Shown one piece after another: positions 7,301-13,759 of a stretch of DNA of 64,000 nt (position 1 is its first letter; every line of letters begins with the position of its first letter). The translations under genes were made by a program, and so were the position numbers. Origin of the DNA: Treponema vincentii (GTDB taxonomy: Bacteria; Spirochaetota; Spirochaetia; Treponematales; Treponemataceae); NCBI RefSeq assembly GCF_018336815.1, contig NZ_CP050497.1:868001-932000 (forward strand), given 5' to 3'. The notes beneath the pieces were generated by a model. That model searched no databases and had not been told where the DNA came from. It saw only the letters and a list, made by a program, of their open reading frames with translations.

Positions 7301-9256
7301 GGATGGAAGTTTACTGTTGTATCGAATGAGTTCAGTGTTGAAGACGGGCATACCGTTAAATGGAGGCTTGATTGGGATAGCTCGAAGATAAATGGCGGTG
7401 TCGGAACCAATAAGACCATAACGATAACGGTAAAAGATACCGCTCAAACAAATACCGTGTCTGATAACAGAAAGGTTGATGTCGTGCCGTATATTACGGG
7501 GGTCACTAGAAATAGTACCTATAATACAAAGCGTGCGCGAAGCGGTGCTATACCTTTGCTCCGCGGGGAAGCTGGCAATACGATTACAGGCTTTAACTTT
7601 GAAGGAAACGCTCCCTCTTTAAAGATTACTGAAAATAAAGACGGAACCGGTTCTCCAGTTCCAATGGAGAGTCTTACTTTAAGTAGTGATAAGAAGAGTT
7701 TTAGCTTTACAGTTCCCGATACGGCAAAAGACGGATATCTGCATCTTGTGGTAAACGGTGTTGCTGCGGTGAATAATACAAATGCGTATACCGAAAGCAA
7801 TATGGAAAAATCCGATACATACGGAACCGAGAAACATTCCGACGACAGATTTGTGCATATCTGGCGTGTAAATAAGGAAGATACGTTTAAGGGCAGTAAA
7901 AATGCCATTTATCCTGCAATGAGTAAAGGAACTGACGGTACACTGTATGCTTCATTCAGTAATTACTCAAAGTCGTCAGTGTATTATTCAGATGCATTTA
8001 CGGGAGGAGGTGCTGTTACAGCCGGAGACGGTGCAACAAGAGTATTTACCGGATATGACCCGCCGGAAGAAACCGATATAACCGTGAATGGAGCGGAAGT
8101 AAATGTACTGTATGCTGCAAATTATCATGGAGGTCGTGATTTTGACTGGGGAAACGGAGACTCTAGTTATCCTTGGAACGATACCCAATCTGCAAATGCT
8201 GGGGGCTTATATCTCTATGATAAAGATGCACCGCTGGTAGAGGTCAGTACAGTCCCGAATTATTTTAGAATATACCGGTTTGAACTGTTTACTTATGATA
8301 ATGAATTGCAGCAGTTTAAAAACATACGGACAGTGCGTTCCGGAGACAATATTTATACGGTTTACTATGATCGGTTGACCGGAGCCGTAAAATTCGCCTG
8401 GGTAGATGACAGCAAAAAGCCGATTACAAGAGACCAAGCGCTTCCGTGGTGCGTCATTGACGGCAATACCGATGTAACCGATAGCGAATGTGCAGTACCT
8501 GACGCTCCGGCTGATGCTCCGGCGGAGCAGAAAACATTTAAATTTGTAAATCCTGACGGTTCAAATAATGAGGCAAAGCCGTATGTACTGAACACATTTG
8601 AAGACGGCCTTTCCGTTTCAAATGCGGTGTGGGAATCCATCGCCGTTACGACGACTACACAAGGCTATCCCGTTGTAGTGTACATGGATGCTGCTACAGG
8701 AAGCTTGCGCCTTGCAAGAAGTACGAAAAAACAGCCTACGTTGCCTACCGATTGGAAAATTCAAAAGGTTCTCACTTCTTCGGATCCGAACGGTAATCTT
8801 GCAAGCGACTACATCAATGCATGTGTCGGCAGCGACGGAGTTCTGCATATCGCATTCCAAAACACCAGAGGGCAGCTCGTGTACGTAAAATCTACAAATA
8901 CGTCCAATGACGGTTCAACAAAGTATGGTTTTGGCGATTCGGAAGTACTGGATGATTCCGGTACGTCTATAGATATGACCATGGACGGCGCAACTCCGTA
9001 TATCACGTATGTGTCCCGTCCCAACTCGTACGATGCTATCCGCATTGCCTATAAAACATCTATGGACTTTAACAATACGGGGACGAATGTGGCTGGCTGG
9101 GAAACAATGACGGCTCCTCTTAACGAGCGTGCTGCAAACAGCCGTATTTGCATTGAAACACAGGCAAAGCATTACAATGCTACGGGTATGATGCCTGTTG
9201 CGGTAGGGTTTACCACCGGTTCGGATTACCGTGCTGCTTTCTATGTAGGCAAGTAG
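4307..9256 (+). CDS. Giant surface lipoprotein, Ig-like domains, copy 1
   Basis: I choose ATG 4307 because AAAGGAG (4294-4300) precedes it by six bases. This gives 1649 aa beginning MKKTRMGNTALAAV, with a hydrophobic stretch ending LLTT and Cys26. That is a relaxed spirochaetal lipobox, so an exported lipoprotein is likely. The N-terminal two thirds has Ig-like/bacterial-adhesin character: repeated units with VTVTDTGGK, IDNRAPEVEI and VDKEAPAITD. The C-terminal third contains recurrent blade-like segments (VYYDRLTGAVKFAW, VVYMDAATGSLRLA, HIAFQNTRGQLVYV), suggesting a beta-propeller. Residues from the lipid Cys to about KVDVVPYIT are nearly identical to the protein encoded at 27246; beyond that the two differ. 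Likely surface exposed and antigenic; the ligand is unknown. Confidence 0.85.
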   Translation: MKKTRMGNTALAAVLIMCVTALLTTCKNSIGLGGQIDILPPNGEITAPDGVGAIRGSFVLRGKASDDDGVESVSVVFENIKTKETSQTYEANDFSKGSVSVLWSTHIDNEAKENGYNLPDGEYEVTVTVTDTGGKASTFTKNYKIDNRAPEVEILSPDLSKSQSGDFTMRGSIIDIPSGVKSIKYIVGKQDSSDITVKPAETSLEWKELEISGDTWAIPFTDGDNITQKTKAERIGKQVDGLAAGVELYDIPLFFLVEDKAGNAGIISQIIRVDPNGDIPEVKVLSPEADKVLGGRIRIWGTVKVPNPAAGVVNAVLIQITDNTKPENPNEPDFSRSALFGESEWCPADGKPLSYTAGSSYWSVEINGSKEFEAASERQRIIWFRLCGKNEKGRVGQWTEPIKVTVDKEAPAITDMKVASESKIGTAIPSGQIDPENQDYVSNMWIKGDGLYLCAELSHDAGIERIDISGSYLGTSVSLTGDSEITGYQLHNQQCFEADGHNYKMRIPLKTTGNPANNNGFTINVTIKAKKQKEGDIEGLTASTSFSFKYDNSVPTAVFGTKMYSSGIVQVSGASFTDTGLIGRSNINASMKVFTSGEDIAITAFDQSTGKVTLASAPANPTKGYLIYSPIEYLRPDSSGKVWVSGAAYDVGAGVEKVEVNYNGVASSKMTLELPSGVRTDVGNGDVNFVTWKGELDVSSFVDGTGKIVITPIDRANNASAPIEVPVKLKKSPLKISAVALGTDMNRNGTIENVSTTTVETKALALTYDAANPDGIDSEKYDWHGKADGGTFRFKNDKSHIKIGTTGGTDPKKYTLKCVTNGQEVKGLTDLPADGVITLSAADFTKIGQSDDLATSDPKKRKLLLTVWDSASGLTCGTDTWMAELELDVIVDTTDRIAPTNEINPFKWVSESENSLYGNSRDNGHIEIKASGNSQVSGKISITGTAYDDQVITEIWAKIDGFTFTGASTTDAQVGHRLATYSTSTGNFTVESGNVDTNGWKFTVVSNEFSVEDGHTVKWRLDWDSSKINGGVGTNKTITITVKDTAQTNTVSDNRKVDVVPYITGVTRNSTYNTKRARSGAIPLLRGEAGNTITGFNFEGNAPSLKITENKDGTGSPVPMESLTLSSDKKSFSFTVPDTAKDGYLHLVVNGVAAVNNTNAYTESNMEKSDTYGTEKHSDDRFVHIWRVNKEDTFKGSKNAIYPAMSKGTDGTLYASFSNYSKSSVYYSDAFTGGGAVTAGDGATRVFTGYDPPEETDITVNGAEVNVLYAANYHGGRDFDWGNGDSSYPWNDTQSANAGGLYLYDKDAPLVEVSTVPNYFRIYRFELFTYDNELQQFKNIRTVRSGDNIYTVYYDRLTGAVKFAWVDDSKKPITRDQALPWCVIDGNTDVTDSECAVPDAPADAPAEQKTFKFVNPDGSNNEAKPYVLNTFEDGLSVSNAVWESIAVTTTTQGYPVVVYMDAATGSLRLARSTKKQPTLPTDWKIQKVLTSSDPNGNLASDYINACVGSDGVLHIAFQNTRGQLVYVKSTNTSNDGSTKYGFGDSEVLDDSGTSIDMTMDGATPYITYVSRPNSYDAIRIAYKTSMDFNNTGTNVAGWETMTAPLNERAANSRICIETQAKHYNATGMMPVAVGFTTGSDYRAAFYVGK
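4382..7499 (+). repeat. Long intragenic duplication, copy 1
   Basis: Nearly identical to 27312-30466. Identity begins just inside the lipidated cysteine codon and ends abruptly after the codons for VVPYIT. Inside it, long runs of identity up to about 6290 alternate with short divergent patches near 6290-6325, 6485-6600, 6690-6800, 7080-7130 and 7335-7420. This is the mosaic expected from gene conversion. Confidence 0.93.
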
Positions 9257-9286
9257 TTGCTTTTGTAAAGTAAAATAAAAGTTTTA

Positions 9287-9328
9287 GGCATTGTTAAAAA
9301 ATGGAAGTTTTTTAACAATGCCTTTTTT
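9287..9328 (+). terminator. Rho-independent terminator of lipoprotein copy 1
   Basis: A perfect 15-bp stem, GGCATTGTTAAAAAA (9287-9301) with TTTTTTAACAATGCC, a 6-base loop and a following run of T. It lies 31 bases after the stop codon. Confidence 0.9.
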
Positions 9329-9673
9329 GTAATCTTTTTCTCTGCCCGCGGCAGGGAGGAGATTCGTAATTAAGAATGCAGAGTTTCCCTTAATTCAAGA
9401 TGAGGAATTAAGGGGATTGCTGAAAGCAAAAAGTCCGGTGCGCATTGCTCACCGGGCTGTTGTGGTGTTATGGGGCAGCGTTCTGTGTTAGTGTGCAGGA
9501 TGGAACACTGCTTGCTTTTAATGAGGGGGAGACTAACAAAAATATGAAAGCGAACAGTTGAAAAAAACGAATAAATGAGTTAATATCAAAAAAATCTAAT
9601 ATGTATGAGAGGCAGTCACAGATAAAAAAATGTTGAAAGTTGTGAATGTCCAAAAAGAAATTAATCGCGAAAA
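9329..9673. other. Intergenic stretch, no gene seen
   Basis: No convincing coding frame. A hairpin around 9437-9457 (CCGGTG with CACCGG) followed on the minus strand by AAAAAG-complement T residues resembles a leftward terminator, but no leftward gene precedes it now. It may be a leftover of a deleted gene. Base composition becomes AT-rich from about 9530 rightwards. Confidence 0.5.
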
Positions 9674-9707
9674 TTTTTATATCATAAGACTGATTATGAT
9701 ATAAAAA
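9674..9707. promoter_or_regulatory. Perfect 14-bp inverted repeat, probable operator
   Basis: TTTTTATATCATAA (9674-9687) and TTATGATATAAAAA (9694-9707) separated by six bases. It lies directly upstream of the ribosome binding site GGAGGA (9711-9716) of the first gene of the AT-rich island, and could also fold in the leader RNA. Autoregulation of the three-gene unit is plausible. Confidence 0.6.
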
Positions 9708-9721
9708 TTAGGAGGAACTAT

Positions 9722-10450
9722 ATGAAATATACAAAAGCTCCTATTTCAGAAGTTATATTTGGCGTTGTATATACAAAACAGAAGCTTTCTTCTGATGATA
9801 TTTTCTTTTTGAATGGTCATTTTAAAAATCAATTTCCATTGCTGGAAATACTTTCACCACTAGTAATTGAGAATCTCAATGGGTTTCAGTTACTTCCAAA
9901 TTTAGATCCGTTATTAAGTGGACCTTTGCTATTACGTCGCAGGTCTTCTGATAATAAATGGTTATTACAAATCCAATCGAACACTATCTATTTAAACTGG
10001 ATTAGAAATGATTCAGAATCTGTAGGTAATTATATAGGATATTCTGCTGTATATAAGCAATTTGTTTGTATTCTGGATTCCATTAAAGAAATATTAAATA
10101 TTAATATGTATGAAGATATCAATATGCTCGACCTTTCGTATGGAGATAGAATTGATTGGCAGCGTTATATTCCTGAATTAAGCAAAGTTAATGACCTTAT
10201 AAATATTTCTACTCCGCCTATTTTTTCAAAAGAAGGTTACAATAATTTATTCGCTAAGTATACTTATGAAGATAGTGAATTGAATGGATTTGGGCTAGTC
10301 AATATTAATACCGCCACTTCAATACAGGGAAGTCAAGTAATTAAAATAGAAACTGTATTACGAGGAAATTTGAAAGGTTTTACTTTTACAACATGGTTTG
10401 AAGAAGCTCATAAGAAACAATCATTTATCTTTGAGAATCTTTTTTACTGA
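9722..10450 (+). CDS. TIGR04255-type protein of unknown function
   Basis: 242 aa; ATG 9722 lies six bases after GGAGGA. The N-terminus KAPISEVIFGVVY matches the start pattern of the sporadically distributed TIGR04255 family (Pro-Ile-x-Glu followed by a beta strand). The alternating later strands and about 240-aa length also fit. No enzymatic motif, signal peptide or membrane segment is visible. It is the first gene of a tightly packed three-gene unit with strongly AT-rich codon use, unlike the flanking genes, suggesting horizontal acquisition. From memory, members of this family commonly sit beside two short unknown genes like those that follow here. The family name is inferred from pattern, not from a search. 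Confidence 0.7.
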   Translation: MKYTKAPISEVIFGVVYTKQKLSSDDIFFLNGHFKNQFPLLEILSPLVIENLNGFQLLPNLDPLLSGPLLLRRRSSDNKWLLQIQSNTIYLNWIRNDSESVGNYIGYSAVYKQFVCILDSIKEILNINMYEDINMLDLSYGDRIDWQRYIPELSKVNDLINISTPPIFSKEGYNNLFAKYTYEDSELNGFGLVNINTATSIQGSQVIKIETVLRGNLKGFTFTTWFEEAHKKQSFIFENLFY

Positions 10451-10471
10451 CAACCTAAAGAAGGAATGGTT

Positions 10472-11158
10472 ATGATAAACTCCTATAATGGAATAATCTC
10501 TCAAAATAGTACTTTATCTAATTTTTCTTTTTTTGAGGATAATTTAAGACCTATTTACCAAAATTCAAAGATTTCTTTTTTTGAGGATAATTTAAAACCT
10601 ATTTACCAAAATCCAAAGATTTCTTTTTTTGAGGATAATTTAGAACCTATTTACCAAAATTCAAAGATTTCTTTTTTTGAGGATAATTTAGAACCTATTT
10701 ACCAAAATTCAAAGATTTCTTTTTTTGAGAAAATTAAAACAGAGGATAATTGGGCTATTGTTGAAAAACAAAATTTTGCTCTATTATTAATGAATAGAAA
10801 AAAATATCTCGATAGTCTTTCTAGTTTAAATAACAACTGGATTAATGGTAAATCAGAAATTCCAAGTCAAATTTCACTTTCTGTTGGAAAAAGGTTCTTA
10901 TCAGATCTTACGCGATTAATACTCAACAAAAGAAATCTTCCAATCCCTAAAATAATTATAGGCCCCATACCGAGCGGAGGCATTTGTTTTGAGTTACATA
11001 TCAATGAAAATAATGCCATGTATGTTTCAATATTTAATGAAGGTACAATTGATATTGATTTAAAGTATTATGATTACTATTATTCAATTACGGAAAGTAT
11101 GGATGCTAATAAAATAATTTATCAATATAGGCTAATTAATGAATTACCAACCGAATGA
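10472..11158 (+). CDS. Unknown protein with N-terminal 16-residue repeats
   Basis: 228 aa from ATG 10472; AAAGAAGG (10457-10464) is seven bases upstream, which makes ATG 10466 too close. Residues 19-82 are four copies of the unit SFFEDNLxPIYQNSKI plus a partial fifth, encoded by near-perfect 48-bp repeats. The C-terminal half contains LPIPKIIIGPIPSGGICFEL followed by short strands (AMYVSIFNEGTIDIDL). This resembles the all-beta 'P-x-I-x-P-x-x-G-G-I' domain that I associate with partners of TIGR04255 proteins. It overlaps the next gene by 20 bases. No known catalytic motif; function unknown. The repeats make copy-number change in frame easy. Confidence 0.75.
   Translation: MINSYNGIISQNSTLSNFSFFEDNLRPIYQNSKISFFEDNLKPIYQNPKISFFEDNLEPIYQNSKISFFEDNLEPIYQNSKISFFEKIKTEDNWAIVEKQNFALLLMNRKKYLDSLSSLNNNWINGKSEIPSQISLSVGKRFLSDLTRLILNKRNLPIPKIIIGPIPSGGICFELHINENNAMYVSIFNEGTIDIDLKYYDYYYSITESMDANKIIYQYRLINELPTE
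10526..10717 (+). repeat. Four in-frame 48-bp tandem repeats
   Basis: Units start at 10526, 10574, 10622 and 10670, with a 12-base partial unit after 10717. Units 3 and 4 are the most alike; single-base changes give Arg, Lys, Glu, Glu at residue 8 of the unit and one Ser to Pro. The 48-bp period keeps the reading frame whatever the copy number. Confidence 0.95.
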
Positions 11159-11555
11159 TGAAATACCGAACGGAGAAGTTCTTTTTCGCTATTGTAATCC
11201 GGCAGCATTCCCAGACGGACAGTTGGAAATTCCGATTTCTATTTTTATGGATAGAAGCCTTTCTTGCGATTGGAAATTATTTAGGCAAGATCCATCAACA
11301 TCATTTCATATTGCTGAAGGAAAGACGCGAATAATTCAAATTAATGTTTGTGAAGCAATTCGTAATCCGGTTAATCCAAAAAGAAGTACACAGATAATCC
11401 GTGAGTGGCATCAATCGATTAAATATAGTCCAATAACATCATCAGATAATGATATTCACGGTGAAAATATTGCTCATTCATTGATTATTGGTTTAAAAAA
11501 AGCTCCAGTATGCGAAGCTTTTGTAGCAAATTCCTCTTGGTTTGATGTTGTGTGA
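11139..11555 (+). CDS. Unknown protein, third gene of AT-rich island
   Basis: 138 aa from ATG 11139, overlapping the preceding frame by 20 bases, so translation is probably coupled. Features are GEVLFRYCNPAAFPDGQLE near the N-terminus, SCDWKLFRQDPSTS, and ENIAHSLIIGLKKAPV before a final SSWFDVV. The Ala-His-Ser-Leu-Ile-x-Gly segment resembles the 'AHALVVG' stretch of short proteins that I recall next to TIGR04255 genes; that link is from memory. No export signal, membrane segment or enzyme motif. With the two upstream genes it forms a compact unit bounded by a palindromic operator-like site and repeat debris. Confidence 0.65.
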   Translation: MNYQPNDEIPNGEVLFRYCNPAAFPDGQLEIPISIFMDRSLSCDWKLFRQDPSTSFHIAEGKTRIIQINVCEAIRNPVNPKRSTQIIREWHQSIKYSPITSSDNDIHGENIAHSLIIGLKKAPVCEAFVANSSWFDVV

Positions 11556-11563
11556 ATATTTAA

Positions 11564-11686
11564 GCCCAATGCAAGATCCCTGAGTTTAACTGTGTGATGA
11601 TAGACAACTATACTGAGGGTGGGACAAATAAGCCAGTGCTTGCATGGCTTGGGGATTCCTTTATTGAGTATACTAAGATGAAATGA
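11564..11686 (+). pseudogene. C-terminal fragment of a third large lipoprotein
   Basis: A 40-codon open stretch without its own start ends GGTNKPVLAWLGDSFIEY and then TGA at 11684-11686. The pattern matches the last blade of the lipoprotein encoded at 27246 (GRPVVGYLGSNIEF near its end) and more weakly the end of copy 1. As in that copy, it is followed by a terminator and then an Rpn-type gene on the minus strand. I read it as the tail of a third paralog whose body has been lost or replaced by the AT-rich island. Confidence 0.5.
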
Positions 11687-11711
11687 GGTTTAAGCTAATA
11701 TAGGTTTACTT

Positions 11712-11732
11712 TCTCCCGTCGGGGGATTTTTT
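11712..11732 (+). terminator. Terminator after the lipoprotein remnant
   Basis: Short GC-rich stem TCTCCC/GGGGGA with a 3-base loop followed by T6. Its position after the fragment mirrors 32388-32420. Confidence 0.6.
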
Positions 11733-11991
11733 ATGGCTGGAGTTGGTAGTGGGGTCTGAGGTATTGTAACCTTTCTATTTCTTCAAGGCTTAAGCCGGTA
11801 GCTTTTGAGATAGCTTCTACAGCAAAACCCATTTCAGTTAAGTTTTTAGCAGTTTCACGGGCTTTTTGATAAGCACCTTGTTCAAAGCCTTGCTGTATTC
11901 CTTGAGATATCCCCTTGGCAAAGGCTATTCTGCCTGCCTCTTCTCTCTGTACCGCAATGTCCGTATCATAATCGTATTCGGCTACTAACAT
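11731..11991 (-). pseudogene. C-terminal remnant of an Rpn-type nuclease gene
   Basis: 86 codons beginning MLVAEYDYDTDIAVQREEA, then a GISQGIQQGFEQGAYQKARETA stretch and ATGLSLEEIERL. This matches only the last third of the complete Rpn-type proteins at 12522 and 32493. The catalytic N-terminal PD-(D/E)XK part is missing; upstream sequence is replaced by palindromic repeat sequence starting about 12014. The tail (GLSLEEI) resembles the tail of the 32493 copy more than that of the nearby 12522 copy. Confidence 0.75.
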
Positions 11992-12013
11992 ATTTTATGA
12001 CCCCCTTCGATTT

Positions 12014-12137
12014 CCTTTTGAAAATATACGGCGTATCTACTTCGTTGCTGCACACAAATTAATCCTCAACGTATCAAAGATACGCCTGCGGTTAATTTGT
12101 GCTCGCGCCTCGTATCTACACCATCTATTTTCAAAAG
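12014..12137. repeat. Palindromic element, family 2, complete copy A
   Basis: 124 bp. Terminal inverted repeats CCTTTTGAAAATA (12014-12026) and TATTTTCAAAAG (12126-12137). A second inner pair CACAAATTAA (12053-12062) and TTAATTTGTG (12092-12101) encloses a central hairpin CGTATC-aaa-GATACG. It aligns end to end with the reverse complement of 38571-38693. No protein is encoded, so it looks like a MITE-like or REP-like element. Confidence 0.8.
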
Positions 12138-12306
12138 TGTTGGTTTTAAAATACATGGGCGCCTGCATCGTCTCAACGTATCAGGACGGGCACGGATGTC
12201 CGTGTTTCCATGCAGCAGCGATGTTTGCGAAAGCAAACTCGCCGCCAGCAAATGTACACGGATGTACATTTGCTGGCAAAGCATCTACTCCGTCTATTTT
12301 CAAAAG
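12138..12306. repeat. Cluster of nested hairpins, family 2-like right end
   Basis: Hairpins in series are CACGGA/TCCGTG near 12190-12205, GTTTGC-gaaa-GCAAAC at 12222-12237, and a perfect 14-bp stem CCAGCAAATGTACA (12245-12258) with its complement at 12263-12276 around the loop CGGA. The stretch ends with the family 2 terminus TATTTTCAAAAGG. From 12307 to 12521 I see no gene; this completes the non-coding stretch 11992-12521. Confidence 0.7.
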
Positions 12307-12521
12307 GTGCTGGCTGCGCAGAAGCGGCATCCATAGTGGGGATGATGGAGTAGGGGAGACGCAAAAAGCAAAGCGCCGGATGAGTGAACCTTGCATTTCA
12401 AGGTAACCTGTTTAGAAAGGTGAGTTCCCGAACTGGTTTAATGCTTATCGGCTCTTTTTGTGTCTACATGGGTGTGGGTGTTTTTATTTTTGTGGGGGAG
12501 AGCGCAAGACATAATTCTGAA

Positions 12522-13427
12522 TTAGTTCAACGCTTCAACTTCCTGTACGGTTAAGCCGGTTCCTTCTGCTATTTTGGCAATATCAATTCCAAGTCTTTTA
12601 AATGCGGTTGCAGTTTCACGAGCTTTTTGGTAAGCCCCCTGTTCAATGCCGCGCTCAATACCTTGTTCAATGCCTTGTTCAATGCCTTGGGCAAAGGCTA
12701 TTTCATGTTCTTCCGCTCGTTGCACGGCTATATCGGTTTCATAATCATATTCAGCGAGTAACATGTTCAATACCTCCTTGGTCTTACGTTTGAGATACTC
12801 TTTCAAGATATTATTTGCTATGCATTCTTCAATCGCTTGTTGAAAACCGTTTATCTGATCTAGCTCTTTCCATCTTCTCACTGTTTCCACAAATATGCTG
12901 TATTCTTTCATAGTTTTACAGTTTGCTAATATCGGATGTTTATCGTGCTGATTAATGTTTATTACCTTAACGGTCAACTCAAGGCTTGGTTCGCCTACCT
13001 TTTCTACAAAAGCATCTGAAAGTTTTAGCATTGTAGTTTTAGGATAGTCTTCTATGCCGTTGTAAAAGACATAGAACTCAGGAGTGGGAATGTTAAGAAG
13101 TTTACGGCTATATTTTTCTTTTGATTCAAAGAGCGTTTCATACAGGCGGCTGACATACTCAAGACAGCGTAAAGGCATATTGGGGTTTATGGTTGATTGA
13201 TGCTCTGCAAGTACTATGATTTTATTCTCAACGAGATAAGATACATCATTATAAAATGACATATAGAGAACCTGATCGAGTCTGACTGTTTTTAGTTGTG
13301 CTGTATCTTTAAGTGTTGTTCCATGCAGAGCATTGTATAATGAGAGGAAATTCTCTTTTGCCTTTTCATCTTCGCTGAAAAGATCGACAAATACGGAATC
13401 TTTATATTTTCTGTTTGCCGTACTCAT
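12522..13427 (-). CDS. Rpn-type PD-(D/E)XK nuclease/putative transposase
   Basis: 301 aa from ATG 13427, with GAGGGAG nine bases upstream. It belongs to the Rpn/PDDEXK transposase-like family (recombination-promoting nucleases, PF12784-like), inferred from RKYKDSVFVDLF at the N-terminus, D61, and E75-x-Q77 in VLAEHQST as the PD-(D/E)XK-type centre. The Gln-rich GIEQ repeats before the C-terminus are characteristic: AQGIEQGIEQGIERGIEQ here. Nearly identical in DNA to 32493-33383, which lacks one GIEQ unit and has another tail. The tail here is TGLTVQEVEALN. No terminal inverted repeats flank the gene. Proteins of this family promote RecA-independent recombination in E. coli; whether it mobilises the repeats around it is unknown. 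Confidence 0.88.
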   Translation of the reverse strand: MSTANRKYKDSVFVDLFSEDEKAKENFLSLYNALHGTTLKDTAQLKTVRLDQVLYMSFYNDVSYLVENKIIVLAEHQSTINPNMPLRCLEYVSRLYETLFESKEKYSRKLLNIPTPEFYVFYNGIEDYPKTTMLKLSDAFVEKVGEPSLELTVKVININQHDKHPILANCKTMKEYSIFVETVRRWKELDQINGFQQAIEECIANNILKEYLKRKTKEVLNMLLAEYDYETDIAVQRAEEHEIAFAQGIEQGIEQGIERGIEQGAYQKARETATAFKRLGIDIAKIAEGTGLTVQEVEALN

Positions 13428-13759
13428 AACTGCTTCTCCCTCAATGGCTATAGTATAGCATGGATATGAGGATTTTGAAAGCTATCGGTAGGCGCTTTTG
13501 TAAGGTACAATCTTTAATTCCTCATCAGTTTTGCCGTTTCAAGTTTGGTTTGGTAAGAGCCGTCGGTAAAACCCGTAATAGACCAAATTCCGCAGATAAA
13601 GAGGCTGTGGGAATATTACAGAAAATAACCGATACGTTCTGCCCTGCGTACGAAAGGTTGCAGTTTGCCAAGAAATGGCATATACTTTCATCGTATGCTA
13701 CATTTGAAAAGCAGGCAAGTATGCCCATAGCAGACAGCATATAATTTGGAGGAACAGGT
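13428..13759. other. Divergent intergenic region
   Basis: Lies between the leftward Rpn-type gene and the rightward gene at 13760. A leftward -10-like TATACT lies about 25 bases before the Rpn start. Open frames in this interval have no ribosome binding site or recognisable sequence, so I leave them out. Confidence 0.5.
13658..13686 (+). promoter_or_regulatory. Promoter for the gene at 13760
   Basis: TTGCAG (13658-13663), 17 bases, TATACT (13681-13686). Transcription would begin near 13693, giving a leader of about 67 bases before the GGAGGA site at 13748-13753. Confidence 0.65.

Noticed and set aside
10526..10717. CRISPR-like array
   Set aside because: The 48-bp units are directly adjacent without spacers and lie in frame inside a gene. 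No cas gene and no other spaced repeats were seen.
12097..12406. Several overlapping open frames on both strands
   Set aside because: All lie in palindromic repeat DNA, where symmetric sequence gives open frames on both strands; none has a start signal or recognisable sequence.
13460..13744. Open frame of 94 codons on the plus strand
   Set aside because: No ribosome binding site, composition unlike the neighbours, and it covers the TTGCAG/TATACT promoter of the next gene.
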